Under the pieces are notes generated by a model. That model was not told the origin of the DNA, ran no database searches, and worked only from the letters and a program-made list of their open reading frames with translations. Positions 46,264 to 55,179 of a stretch of 64,000 bases of DNA are shown piece by piece (positions within the stretch are counted from its first letter, which is position 1; each line of letters opens with the position of its first letter). Where the stretch lies: positions 157,755-221,754 of the forward strand of contig ASZN01000001.1 of NCBI GenBank assembly GCA_000406005.1, given 5' to 3'. The translations under genes and the position numbers were made by a program. The stretch comes from Candidatus Poribacteria bacterium WGA-3G (GTDB taxonomy: Bacteria > Poribacteria > WGA-4E > WGA-3G).

Positions 46264-46310
46264 CTTTTAAATTTTCCTTGCGGTTCGGTTAGGTACGTTT
46301 AGACGATGAG
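46264..46310. repeat. dispersed repeat related to the purB-downstream duplication
   Basis: The tract through TTCCTTGCGGTTCGGTTAGG and ACGTTTAGACGATGAGG resembles the core at 9970-10000 and 10085-10110. It begins directly at the prcA start region and contributes its AAGGA sequence. Confidence 0.5.
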
Positions 46311-46439
46311 GTAGGCTTCCGTATATCTGAAGAAACACTCAATCAAAACCCCTCGACTACGTTAGGGACTACGCGCTTTCCATGATGTGGCTTAGCAACT
46401 TGTATAGACAAGCGGTTAAACCCTCTCTCTATATTCAAA

Positions 46440-47309
46440 CTACGTTTGCTCTGGTTGTGCCTCAGCGTACCATATAGCCAAATCATCATCAGAAATAGTA
46501 TCAACGCCGGACCGTGTTACAACCTTGACATTTGGGAAAATATTGACTTTAGCGTTGTATCCACTCGTTGCGGCATCGTACTCACTTGCGATGTCCAAAA
46601 GTCGCAGGATTGTGATTGCGGCTTGCTGTTGGTCCATTTCGGACAAGGGTGTATCGCCGAAGCGCGATAGGTAGCGTAAGACCCCACGGATCCAGACAGA
46701 TCCGGATCCAGTTGTTGCGAAATCGACGTTCTCAAAGTGTGCGCCGAGTCCATCATAGAAAAAGATTTTTCCGCCGTTATCGTCCTCGTCGGCATTTAAG
46801 TCGTAGAGTGCGAAGATTGGGATAACGCCGCCGATGCCTTGGAGTGCCATTGACAAGTTGTCTCGGATAAGTCGTGACAACATCCGAAGCTTCCCCTCAA
46901 GACTCAACTCTTGGAGCTGGCTGCGACGAAAGTATTGGAACGAGTGTTCCAACACTCTCGCAATTTCATAAGCGATTGCGGGTGAACCTGAGATGGCAAG
47001 CACCGAATGTCTATCAATTTGCAAGACTTTCTCGGCGCGATCATAAATGATAGAGGTCCCCGCGGTAGCACGTCGGTCGCCTGCCACCATGACCCCGTCT
47101 CGGTAAAGCACAGCAACGACGGTGGTGCTATGTGCAATTTCGATATCGGTGGCATGTTGTGCAGTCTCCGATGGCAACGCCGTCTTCAATGGATAGTTCG
47201 CCTGTTTCAAGAGATTGAGGAAATCGCCCTTGTGGTTCACCACGGTCTGTAGTGCGATATCCTCATACACAGCATCGTTTGGGTTGAGGAAATGCCCCTT
47301 TAAACGCAT
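46440..47309 (-). CDS. prcB: proteasome beta subunit
   Basis: About 289 residues, starting at the ATG at 47309 (an overlapping GTG lies at 47312). The catalytic centre is fully recognisable: a propeptide of about 61 residues ends at AHS, then TTVVAV opens the mature chain with Thr1. Asp17 (in GDRRATAG) and Lys33 (in AEKVLQ) fall at exactly the canonical distances, and the GSGSVWIRGVL region follows. The residue before Thr1 is Ser instead of the usual Gly. The ATG overlaps the stop of the UBact gene (TGATG), so the two are translationally coupled. It forms the proteolytic rings of the 20S core. Confidence 0.93.
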   Translation of the reverse strand: MRLKGHFLNPNDAVYEDIALQTVVNHKGDFLNLLKQANYPLKTALPSETAQHATDIEIAHSTTVVAVLYRDGVMVAGDRRATAGTSIIYDRAEKVLQIDRHSVLAISGSPAIAYEIARVLEHSFQYFRRSQLQELSLEGKLRMLSRLIRDNLSMALQGIGGVIPIFALYDLNADEDDNGGKIFFYDGLGAHFENVDFATTGSGSVWIRGVLRYLSRFGDTPLSEMDQQQAAITILRLLDIASEYDAATSGYNAKVNIFPNVKVVTRSGVDTISDDDLAIWYAEAQPEQT

Positions 47310-47506
47310 CACTCCCCCGTTCTTTGGCGATAGCGTCGGGACTGATCTTTGTCAACACGTCGCATCCGTTTAAGGAGTTCTTGCGTATCTGGGCGACTCA
47401 CTTTTTGGCGTTTTGGTCCGTCGTTATCCCCGTCGCCATCCCCAGGTCCGATGGGTTTTGTATCTCTCTGCTTGCGCTCAAGCTGAGCAATCATATTGGC
47501 TGCCAT
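47309..47506 (-). CDS. ubact: UBact, Pup-like protein modifier ending in Gly-Glu
   Basis: A 65-residue, highly charged, disordered protein. Its C-terminal half (LLKRMRRVDKDQSRRYRQRT then GE) closely matches the UBact family described for Nitrospirae and other non-actinobacterial lineages. UBact differs from actinobacterial Pup, which ends in GGQ or GGE and has a coiled-coil region. The encoded C-terminal Glu means no deamidation is needed before ligation by PafA. Many Asp, Gly and Lys residues (DGDGDNDGPKRQK) fill the middle. AAGGAG stands nine bases before the ATG. It is coupled to prcB by a four-base overlap. Confidence 0.93.
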   Translation of the reverse strand: MAANMIAQLERKQRDTKPIGPGDGDGDNDGPKRQKVSRPDTQELLKRMRRVDKDQSRRYRQRTGE

Positions 47507-47519
47507 TTCAATTCTCCTT

Positions 47520-47732
47520 TTTAGTGGTTATCAGTTGAATTAGTTATCAGTTATCAGTACGCTGCGCTTTCGGTACTCAGTTAAAGAGGTTGCTCGTGGC
47601 AGTCGCAAGAGAGACAACCGACACAATTAGTTATTCGTACGCAGTACGCTGCGCTTTCAGTTATCAGTTAAAGAGGTATCTGATAAACTACAGTCTCTTA
47701 ACTGACAACTGTTAACTGGTTACTATTAAAAA
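47520..47732. repeat. heptamer-based repeats, two units, before UBact
   Basis: The spacer between dop and UBact has two left arms (GTTATCAGTTGAATTAGTTATC and TTCAGTTATCAGTTAAAGAGG) and one complementary right arm (TCTCTTAACTGACAACTG). ACGCTGCGCTTTC is repeated inside (47562 and 47646). It fills nearly all of the 228-base gap. Confidence 0.7.
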
Positions 47733-47734
47733 AT

Positions 47735-49249
47735 CTATAACCCCAATTTTTTAATTAGTATTTCAACGGTTGGCGATTCGTCAAGAGCCTCATTATATTG
47801 CTGTGCGATCTCTGCCTCAGCAAGTGCGTTGAGGTTAACCTCCCGAGTGCGTCCATTAACGGTAAAGGTAATGCTATCCCACTGTATTGCCTTTATAGAT
47901 GCCCCGAACCGATCAACGGCACGTCCTCTAAAATAAGCACGTGTGCCAGCCGGTGGGTTATGAAGTGCTGCTTCAATCTGTTCGTCGGTGACAACACGAC
48001 GCATCGGGATTCCGTAGTATAGCCCTTCATCAATATTGATGTTATGATACTCTAAATCCAAACTCTGGAGCCATGGCTCGTCCCATCCGATTCCTTCCTC
48101 TTCAGCGAAAGTCTCAAGCAACCATTTCTTGGCTACCCAATCGAGCCGGTCTACGAGAGCCATCGGATCCGTTTCAAGTGCGTTGAGTGTACTTTCCCAC
48201 TCCGTGAGTACCCAATCAGTTTCAAACGCTGTGGCATCAGCGAGATATTTTTCTGCGAGTGCGAGATATTCACGCTGATGGTCAATAGCAGACATCGTTT
48301 TCCCGTCAGTTGTTGTGACCAACCATCGATACGTTTGGTCATGCGAAACCGTTTTGATGGTATCAATCGGATTTGCGAGTGATAGACTTTCGGGAATTCT
48401 TCGTTGTTCAATTAGCGTGATAACGAGTGCTGTTGTTCCGACTTTGAGTGCTGTTGCGTATTCGGACATATTCGCGTCGCCTGCGATACCGTGCAGTCTA
48501 CGGTATTTAGAAGCGTCGGCATGCGGTTCGTCTCGTGTATTGACGATAGGCCGGTTGTGCATCGTATCAACACTCGCCTCAACATGAAAGAAATCTGCGC
48601 GCTGCGAGAGTTGATAATGTCCGGGGGTCGCGAGCCCGGCTTCAGTTTCAATACCGAGTTTACCTGCGCCTGCGAAGATTTGGCGTGTGATAAAGAAGGG
48701 CATAATCCCCTGCTTCAGCATTTCAAAGGGGACATCGCGTGCCATGAGGTAATTATCGTGGCAGCCGTAGCTGTGTCCGTGAAAATCGGTATTATTCTTG
48801 TATAAGAGTACGCGTTTTCCAAGTTTTTGACTCCGCGTTTCAGCGCACCGTTGGAGGATACGTTCGCCGGCCTTATCGTGTGCGACGAGGTCAAATATTT
48901 TGCTGCATTCAGGCGTAGCGTACTCCGGGTGTGCGTGGTCGTTGTAGAGTCGTGCGCCGTTAACAAGGATGTGGTCGCTCTTAATTTCGGCAAAAGAGAG
49001 TCTCTCTTTTTTGTTTCGTTCTCGGTCGCGTTTTTCCTCTTCCTTTTCATCAGGGTGATTAGAGAGTCCGTCTGCCCGAAAGCCTCGTTCATCACGAAAC
49101 GGGTCTTCGCCGCGATAGTCCCATACAGGTCGAAAATCTGCCTGCCGGTAACTTTTTATTAACTCGATGGACTGCTTGACAGCATCAATATGCGCTTCAT
49201 TTTCGAGTGTTATTCCATATTCGGTTTCGATTCCAAAAAGTCTATCCAT
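47735..49249 (-). CDS. dop: depupylase/deamidase homologue Dop
   Basis: A 504-residue member of the same ligase-like group as PafA. It has the Dop-specific insertion after the first strands (PVWDYRGEDPFRDERGFRAD then an acidic/basic stretch of about 35 residues), the catalytic NGARLYNDHAHPEYATPEC, and the C-terminal TRAYFRGRAVDRFGASIKAI, all as in mycobacterial Dop. It removes the modifier from proteins. Because UBact already ends in Glu, its deamidase role should be unnecessary here. No ribosome site is seen before the ATG, and the 127-base gap upstream holds a heptamer repeat. Confidence 0.92.
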   Translation of the reverse strand: MDRLFGIETEYGITLENEAHIDAVKQSIELIKSYRQADFRPVWDYRGEDPFRDERGFRADGLSNHPDEKEEEKRDRERNKKERLSFAEIKSDHILVNGARLYNDHAHPEYATPECSKIFDLVAHDKAGERILQRCAETRSQKLGKRVLLYKNNTDFHGHSYGCHDNYLMARDVPFEMLKQGIMPFFITRQIFAGAGKLGIETEAGLATPGHYQLSQRADFFHVEASVDTMHNRPIVNTRDEPHADASKYRRLHGIAGDANMSEYATALKVGTTALVITLIEQRRIPESLSLANPIDTIKTVSHDQTYRWLVTTTDGKTMSAIDHQREYLALAEKYLADATAFETDWVLTEWESTLNALETDPMALVDRLDWVAKKWLLETFAEEEGIGWDEPWLQSLDLEYHNINIDEGLYYGIPMRRVVTDEQIEAALHNPPAGTRAYFRGRAVDRFGASIKAIQWDSITFTVNGRTREVNLNALAEAEIAQQYNEALDESPTVEILIKKLGL

Positions 49250-49376
49250 TTATTGGTTATTGGTTATAAGTTATAAGTGGTTGGTTAAGAAGGTCACTGT
49301 GAACCTTCACAGGAAACCTAAATCGTTTAAGAAACCTTTTAACCTACAACCTCTTAACTTACCACCCTCTTCCTCT
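49250..49376. repeat. heptamer-based repeat between mpa and dop
   Basis: TTGGTTATTGGTTATAAGTT then TGGTTGGTTAAGAAGG on one side; TTTAACCTACAACCTC and TTAACTTACCACCC on the other. The right side is complementary in layout. Confidence 0.6.
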
Positions 49377-51184
49377 TAAATGACACGCGAGCTCGACGCT
49401 TTACGCCGTTCCCGTTTTTCAGTTTTGATAGGTGTAACTTTGACGACATTCGCTGGATCGTAATCAAGCAGTTTGAGCCAATCTTCGGTTGCTTCTGTAG
49501 GCGGGAAGATTTCACTTTCACTGTACTCCGCAGCGAGTGCGTCTAACAGATCTGCCCGTGAGATGCCGACCTCTTTCTCTGGGTTCTGTATTGCGCGTTT
49601 GAGCGCCTTTTCCTTTGCGCGTTGTACGATTGACTCAATAATTGCGCCGCTACAGAGATGCCCACGATAGAGTATATCACGTCTGCCGCTCCTGAGAGAG
49701 ACTTCGAGGAATCGGTTGTCTTCGTCCTCACGAAACATTTCATCGACGATCTGTGCGATAAGATCCTGAACGGCTTTTTCAGCGGGGATAACATCGGGTG
49801 TTGTATCCGCTTCGTCGCTATCCGAGAAGGCTTCGGCGGCAATAGGCAATTCAGGTGTGAGATAGATTCGGAAAATGTCCTTCGCAGCGTCTGCGTCGGG
49901 ACGGGTTACTTTAATTTTCCTGTCAATACGTCCTGGACGCAAAATAGCGGGATCAATCAGATCGGGTCGGTTCGTTGCGAGGATAATAACGACATCCTGT
50001 AGGGATTCGATACCGTCCATTTCGGCACAGAACATCGGTACGAGTGTATTAGAGATGCTGTGTGATCTCAGTGCGCGGCGCGTCCCTAATACAGACTCAG
50101 CCTCATCAATGAAGACGAAAGCTAACTTGCCGGCGTCCTTCTTTTCGCGGGCGATCTGAAATATTTCTCGGACTTTCCGCTCCGATTCGCCGAGCCACAT
50201 ATTTAGGATTTCAGGACCTTTGATGTGAAGGAAACAACCTTCAACATCCTCACCGCTTTCCTTTTGGAGCTGCTGCGTCAAGTTATATGCGGTCGCTTTC
50301 CCGATGAGCGTCTTTCCACAACCCGGAGGCCCGTGGAGAAGGAACCCTTTTGGGGCACTGTATTGGAACCGCGAAAAGAGTTCAGGATGCAGAATTGGGA
50401 GTTCAATCGTATCCTTAATCCGCTGGATGGTTTCTTCAAGTCCGCCTACCTTGGACCAAGGGATATTAGGGACTGTCTCGAGGGCGTAAGCGTCGTTCTC
50501 TTTAGCGGCGATGTGCTCAAGTGCGACTCGGAAGTTGGAGTCAACGCGTACCTCATCGCCGGATTTGAGTTTTGCATCGATGAGATCAGCGGAGCGTTCA
50601 AGGATGACGGACTGTGCGTTAGGCTCTTGCCCGATACGGAGTCGTCCATCCGGCATAATATCGGCTATTTTGGCAATGGGACCTGCATCGTTATACCCGA
50701 GTTCACCGACGACGACAAATGCGTCGTTGAGGAGGACACTGTACCCTTTTTTTAAGGCTTTCGGATCAATCTGTGTATCAAGGTTTGCGTAGTATTCGGA
50801 GCCGCCGACAATGACCCGAGCGATGTCGTCCTTCGGTAACCCGAGTAAGGTGCCGATACGGTTCGCAGGTGAAGTGAGTTTTTCGATCTGCGCCTCCATC
50901 TCGGCGTGGATACGGAGTGCCTCCTGCTGAATCGCTTGGATTCTTTCCTGAAACTCACCTTCATCGCTGAGAATCGAGCGACGGAGTTCCATGAGCCATC
51001 TACGACGACGGTCCTCTGGAGGTGTCTCGGTGATAAGATGGTGAACCAACTGTAACGAATAACCAGAACTCGCCTCCTCTTCGGGGTCGAGCTCTTCTTC
51101 AACGTCTTCGTCATGTTCGCCATATTTGAGATCATAAGTATCAGTCTTTGTGCCGACGTATTTAGGATTCTTCTTATCGTACAT
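49376..51184 (-). CDS. mpa: proteasomal AAA ATPase Mpa/ARC
   Basis: About 602 residues from the ATG at 51184, which has GAGGAGACC upstream; the frame extends to 51274 without support. It has an N-terminal coiled coil (EFQERIQAIQQEALRI), OB-fold strands (about 120-240), and an AAA domain with Walker A GPPGCGKT, Walker B FVFIDEAES, a sensor (ATNRPDL) and arginine fingers (RPGRIDRK). It unfolds tagged proteins and feeds them into the 20S core. The extreme C-terminus is SSSRVI; the GQYL-like tail with a penultimate Tyr that opens the mycobacterial 20S gate is missing. An acidic insertion (about 470-490) lies in the AAA lid. Confidence 0.92.
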   Translation of the reverse strand: MYDKKNPKYVGTKTDTYDLKYGEHDEDVEEELDPEEEASSGYSLQLVHHLITETPPEDRRRRWLMELRRSILSDEGEFQERIQAIQQEALRIHAEMEAQIEKLTSPANRIGTLLGLPKDDIARVIVGGSEYYANLDTQIDPKALKKGYSVLLNDAFVVVGELGYNDAGPIAKIADIMPDGRLRIGQEPNAQSVILERSADLIDAKLKSGDEVRVDSNFRVALEHIAAKENDAYALETVPNIPWSKVGGLEETIQRIKDTIELPILHPELFSRFQYSAPKGFLLHGPPGCGKTLIGKATAYNLTQQLQKESGEDVEGCFLHIKGPEILNMWLGESERKVREIFQIAREKKDAGKLAFVFIDEAESVLGTRRALRSHSISNTLVPMFCAEMDGIESLQDVVIILATNRPDLIDPAILRPGRIDRKIKVTRPDADAAKDIFRIYLTPELPIAAEAFSDSDEADTTPDVIPAEKAVQDLIAQIVDEMFREDEDNRFLEVSLRSGRRDILYRGHLCSGAIIESIVQRAKEKALKRAIQNPEKEVGISRADLLDALAAEYSESEIFPPTEATEDWLKLLDYDPANVVKVTPIKTEKRERRKASSSRVI

Positions 51185-51339
51185 TTGAAGGTCTCCTCGG
51201 GCAGAAGCGGATGACTTTACGATAGAGTTTACCACACTCCGCACAATTGTGCTAACAATTATTTTCAGCGACACTGTATATTATCTCTGCTCGCTGGTAA
51301 ATTTTGCTCTAACTGCGGTCTGTCGTGATAATTTGTAAT

Positions 51340-51369
51340 AGTGTAGCACAATTTGCAACATAAATGCAA
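51340..51369 (-). promoter_or_regulatory. sigma-70 type promoter for the proteasome locus
   Basis: TTGCAT (51364-51369), an 18-base spacer and TACACT (51340-51345) on the minus strand, about 155 bases before the mpa ATG. It lies in the 320-base gap shared with the fadD promoter. Confidence 0.5.
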
Positions 51370-51442
51370 GAAAAAAAATAACTCTAAACGGAATTTGGGA
51401 CCGGAGTGGCACAATTTGGGATGCGTCGCGTTAACGATTAAC

Positions 51443-51471
51443 TTGACTTGCATCGCTGTGTATGTTAATAT
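51443..51471 (+). promoter_or_regulatory. sigma-70 type promoter for the acyl-CoA synthetase gene
   Basis: TTGACT (51443-51448), a 17-base spacer and TAATAT (51466-51471), 34 bases before the ATG. Confidence 0.6.
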
Positions 51472-51504
51472 TTTCGCAAACAACAGCAGAAGGGGTGATC
51501 CATA

Positions 51505-53271
51505 ATGACACTAATATCTATGTTTGAAGACGCGGTTCAACAATACGGCAATAAACCTGCCTTGGCACACAAACCGAGGGGTGGCACTTATCAAGATATT
51601 TCTTATACCGAATTCGGTGCATCGGTGGATGCCTTTAGTAAAGGACTCAATGCGCTTGGCGTGCAAAAGGGTGATCGGATCGCAATCCTATCTGAGAATC
51701 GTCCAGAATGGGCAATCTCGGATTTTGGTATCCTCAAAGCAGGTGCGGTGAATGTTCCGATGTTCTCAACGTTGACCGCGGCACAGGTCGGTTATATCCT
51801 GAAAGATTCCGGTGCCAAAATTATCTGTGTGTCCACAGAAAAACAGTTGGAGAAGGTAGCTTCAATTCGAGATGAGGTGCCAACACTTGAGCAGGTAATC
51901 ATCTTCGATGCCGTTGAAGGTGAAACACCAGCGGGTGTTATCCAATTCACGGCAGTCTGTGAAATGGCAGAAGAAAAAGTTGACAGTGATTTACAAGAAG
52001 ATGAGGTTGCAACGATTATTTACACGTCAGGCACAACGGGTAACCCGAAGGGTGTCATGCTGACGCATGCGAATTTTATTTCTAATCTACAAGCGTGTAA
52101 ATCACTCATTGATGTCGGTGAAACAGATGTGTTGTTGTCGTTTCTACCGCTATCGCACGTTTTTGAACGGCTCGGTGGACATTACGTGCCACTGTTCTCT
52201 GGTGCGAAGGTTGCTTATGCGGAGAGTACGTTTACGGTGGCGCAGAATATGAAAGATGTCGCGCCGACGGTGATGCTCAGCGTTCCGAGACTTTACGAGA
52301 CGATGCACGAGAGGATCCTACGCGCTGTCCAAGAGGGTTCGCCTCTCAAACAGAAGATTTTCCACTGGGGTGTTTCCGTCGGTTCAGCGGTGAGTTCGGC
52401 GATTCAACAGGGTAGAAAACCGTCTGCGATTTTGCAATTGCAGCAAGGTATCGCCGATAAACTCGTCTTCGGAAAGTTGAAGGCGGCGACGGGTGGACGG
52501 CTGCGCTTTTTCGTCTCAGGCGGCGCGGCGTTGCCGCAATCTATTGCCGAGTTCTTCCATGCAGCAGGGATTTTGATCTTAGAGGGGTATGGCTTAACGG
52601 AGACCTCGCCTGTTATCAGCATGAACCATCTGGGGAAATGGAAGTTCGGAACCGTCGGTGTATCTGTCCCAGGCGTGGAGGTTCAGATCGCTGAAGATGG
52701 TGAGATCCTAACACGCGGTCCGCACGTGATGAAGGGGTATTTTAACAACGAAACCGCGACAGCAGAGGTTATTGACGAAGATGGCTGGTTCCACACAGGC
52801 GACATCGGCATCATTGATGCGGACGGGTTTGTCAAAATCACCGATCGGAAAAAGAACATCATTGTGCTTTCCAACGGTAAGAACGTTGCCCCGCAACCGA
52901 TCGAAAGTGCCTTGGTGCAGAGTCCATTCATCAGCCAGATTATGGTGATAGGTAGCGAACGGAAAAATCTTGCGGCATTGATCGTCCCGAATTTTGACGC
53001 GCTGAAGGCGTGGGGATCTGAGAATGGGATTGACACGGGCAATCTTTCAGCGATGCTCCAGACGCGTGAGGTGGAGCGGCATATTCAGAGCGAAATTCGG
53101 AGTCGTCTGACAGATTTCGCTGATTTTGAGCAGGTGCGACGGTTCACGCTCCTCGAAAAGGAGTTTTCTCAAGAAGAAGATGAGATGACACCGACGCTGA
53201 AGCTGAAACGGAGCGTTATTATGGAGCGATACGCGGATGCGATTGAGGGGATGTATCCAGAGGATTCTTAA
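51505..53271 (+). CDS. long-chain acyl-CoA synthetase (AMP-forming)
   Basis: A 588-residue ANL-superfamily enzyme. The ATP-binding loop is IIYTSGTTGNPKGVMLTH (about 172-189), then GYGLTETSPVIS (about 360-371), DGWFHTGDIG (about 430-439) and the hinge region TDRKKNIIVLSNGKNVAPQP (about 446-465). It activates long-chain fatty acids to acyl-CoA through an acyl-adenylate, most like FadD15-type synthetases. The ATG has GAAGGGG upstream. The stop overlaps the end of the convergent gene at 53268. The last 165 bases recur at 55180-55344, so the 3' end was duplicated or replaced. Confidence 0.92.
   Translation: MTLISMFEDAVQQYGNKPALAHKPRGGTYQDISYTEFGASVDAFSKGLNALGVQKGDRIAILSENRPEWAISDFGILKAGAVNVPMFSTLTAAQVGYILKDSGAKIICVSTEKQLEKVASIRDEVPTLEQVIIFDAVEGETPAGVIQFTAVCEMAEEKVDSDLQEDEVATIIYTSGTTGNPKGVMLTHANFISNLQACKSLIDVGETDVLLSFLPLSHVFERLGGHYVPLFSGAKVAYAESTFTVAQNMKDVAPTVMLSVPRLYETMHERILRAVQEGSPLKQKIFHWGVSVGSAVSSAIQQGRKPSAILQLQQGIADKLVFGKLKAATGGRLRFFVSGGAALPQSIAEFFHAAGILILEGYGLTETSPVISMNHLGKWKFGTVGVSVPGVEVQIAEDGEILTRGPHVMKGYFNNETATAEVIDEDGWFHTGDIGIIDADGFVKITDRKKNIIVLSNGKNVAPQPIESALVQSPFISQIMVIGSERKNLAALIVPNFDALKAWGSENGIDTGNLSAMLQTREVERHIQSEIRSRLTDFADFEQVRRFTLLEKEFSQEEDEMTPTLKLKRSVIMERYADAIEGMYPEDS
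53107..53271 (+). repeat. 165-bp direct repeat, copy in the intact synthetase gene
   Basis: This copy encodes the last 55 codons and stop of the acyl-CoA synthetase. The second copy at 55180-55344 has the same length and by my reading 14 base differences. Confidence 0.9.
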
Positions 53272-54164
53272 CGCCACAATGGTTCAGAGTCATTCTCAGG
53301 TTTGTGTTCATCAATAAGCGGACAAATTCCTTCAAATTCAAGAATGGTAGCGTCTCTGATTGGAAAATACTGGTGCCGTCGCCCTTTGAAGCGAACCTTT
53401 AACGCAGTGCCTTTTTGCATCTTTTGATAGCGCGGATACCGATGGTTTTCGCCATTAGAGTGCCCTGGAAATTCCGCTGATGCTTGCAGTTCCAACTTTA
53501 ATTGAAGGATATCTTCAACTGTGTGTGTCAATTTCAGGAAAAGCACAGAAACCAGACGGGCAAATTTCAGGAACTGTTCTGGTGTTTCTTGAAATGCCCG
53601 GTAAAGTTGCGGGATGGGGGATTCGTGAACCACAAGTCCATTCTTATATTGCTGTGAGATTCCGTTCCGCACTCGATATTCAAACAACCAGGGACTGGCA
53701 ACGCCGAGTTTTTGATTCAGCAGAATCCGCTTGGCTCGTAGTTCGGCGAGCTGGTCTCCTGTCAGTTCACCGAATTTAGTCTCGTGATGTCTGCCTTGTT
53801 CTCTACTCTTCTCCAGTACAATTTCCCATCCAGACGAAGTTTCAGCAACCGACTGTGGAACACCCCATGCAGCCTGGTCACGGTACGCGAGCGCAATATC
53901 GGCACCTTTCCACTCTTTTAATGCGTTTAAAAAGTCAATTTCTTCAAGAGATTCTGGTAGAAGCGTGAGAGAAATTTCAGAGGAAGTTGTATAAACCTCT
54001 TGTACTCGAACGAAATACTGGACCCGCTTTGTCGTCCGTAAGAGCGCGAACTCACAAGTCTTACCCTGAATAGTAACTGCAGCAGTAGAGGTATCGCCCC
54101 TTAATTGAGGTATCGCTTTTTGGTACCTTTCCACGAAAGGAAGTTCATAAATATGTTGTGGCAT
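53268..54164 (-). CDS. protein of unknown function in a possible inserted cassette
   Basis: A 298-residue protein that I do not recognise. It has no signal peptide or membrane helix. Strand-rich N-terminal half (STAAVTIQGKTCEFALLRTT, VQYFVRVQEVYTTSSEISLT), a middle helix rich in charged residues (KFGELTGDQLAELRAKRILL), and a basic C-terminal segment (GTALKVRFKGRRHQYFPIRD). The codon use and composition are AT-richer than in the fadD gene next door. It lies between two copies of the synthetase 3' end and downstream of the HEPN-like gene on the same strand, so the two may be a two-gene cassette. Function unknown. Confidence 0.6.
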   Translation of the reverse strand: MPQHIYELPFVERYQKAIPQLRGDTSTAAVTIQGKTCEFALLRTTKRVQYFVRVQEVYTTSSEISLTLLPESLEEIDFLNALKEWKGADIALAYRDQAAWGVPQSVAETSSGWEIVLEKSREQGRHHETKFGELTGDQLAELRAKRILLNQKLGVASPWLFEYRVRNGISQQYKNGLVVHESPIPQLYRAFQETPEQFLKFARLVSVLFLKLTHTVEDILQLKLELQASAEFPGHSNGENHRYPRYQKMQKGTALKVRFKGRRHQYFPIRDATILEFEGICPLIDEHKPENDSEPLWR

Positions 54165-54231
54165 TTCTTAAACACTCCTAATTGTGGCTTGATAACGCCG
54201 AAGAAAAAAAATGATTTGAGACCTGTTTCCA

Positions 54232-54966
54232 TTAGAGTTCAGTTGACACGGGTGCCCGAGAATCAACAATCCTCAGTAGATGACTGGCCAAAATTATCAG
54301 CTCTGCTGCCTCTTCCGCAGTGATTGGAATGTTTCGATGACTATACGGGTTTTTGTAAAGTCCAATTGATCCTGCAAACAAGTGAGCTGTAGCCTCTCTT
54401 TCGGGTTTCGGTTGATTGGCATCTGTTAGTGTTCCCTCTTCAGCATCAAATGCCTGTCGCATTAAGCGGACTCCATAGTTTACGGGGGAATAACCACCGG
54501 TCCCACGAACGGTTACCTCCACCTCTTTAAACGCTAGAAGTACAGCAGACTCGTAGTTACCTCGCGAAAAGGAAAGCCAGACTTCTGTAGCAATTGCCGG
54601 ATGAAGGAGTTGTCTGGGTAATAAATTCGCCCGACGATAGGCTTCCAAGTCAGTAGCATTTCTCACGCGCAGGCCTTGTCTTGTAATAGAAACCATATCC
54701 GGATGAAATCCTGGGGTAGGTATAATCAATCCTTCATTTTGGAGCCACATCCATGCTTCCCTGAGTGCTTTGGTAATCTCCTTTTGCTGTTCATTCGGGT
54801 ATTGTGCCACTGTATGGGGCAAACTAAAATTATGGAAACTAAATTGACTATCCGACTCTGGAAGGGAATGAAGGTATTCCAAAACAACTCCTGCTAATTC
54901 TTCAGGTTCAAGGCTGAGCAAGAGCTCATGATCTGGAATTAATTCATAGATAGACGACATATTCAT
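54232..54966 (-). CDS. TIGR02391/HEPN-like protein
   Basis: A 244-residue protein. The C-terminal part reads LFAGSIGLYKNPYSHR followed by ITAEEAAELIILASHLLRIV, which fits the TIGR02391 (Ymh) family. KNPYSHR recalls the Rx4-6H motif of HEPN ribonucleases, found in many toxins and defence proteins. The N-terminal half (VVLEYLHSLPES; REAWMWLQNEGLIIPTPG) looks like a winged helix. Start is at the first ATG (54966) or at an ATG two codons later. The promoter at 55134-55162 drives it. TIGR02391 proteins are common near restriction-modification and other defence genes. Confidence 0.72.
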   Translation of the reverse strand: MNMSSIYELIPDHELLLSLEPEELAGVVLEYLHSLPESDSQFSFHNFSLPHTVAQYPNEQQKEITKALREAWMWLQNEGLIIPTPGFHPDMVSITRQGLRVRNATDLEAYRRANLLPRQLLHPAIATEVWLSFSRGNYESAVLLAFKEVEVTVRGTGGYSPVNYGVRLMRQAFDAEEGTLTDANQPKPEREATAHLFAGSIGLYKNPYSHRNIPITAEEAAELIILASHLLRIVDSRAPVSTEL

Positions 54967-55133
54967 TCCTAATGGACAGACAGATTATACACAGGATTCT
55001 TATTTTATGTTTAACTTATGTTTAGAATTCATAGGAGACATCCTCTTGCTTAGCACATTCACGCCTATCCTTTTCAATCTTTGCTTACTGCTCACGAAGA
55101 TCGTCTTTGATAGGGTCAAGAACACACCGAAAA

Positions 55134-55162
55134 TAATAACACAAAAAGTATAACCTTGTCAA
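55134..55162 (-). promoter_or_regulatory. sigma-70 type promoter for the two-gene cassette
   Basis: TTGACA (55157-55162), a 17-base spacer and TTATTA (55134-55139) on the minus strand, 168 bases before the HEPN-like gene. It ends next to the second copy of the fadD repeat, as if the cassette border lies here. Confidence 0.55.
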
Positions 55163-55179
55163 ATTTTTCGAGGCGTTAT

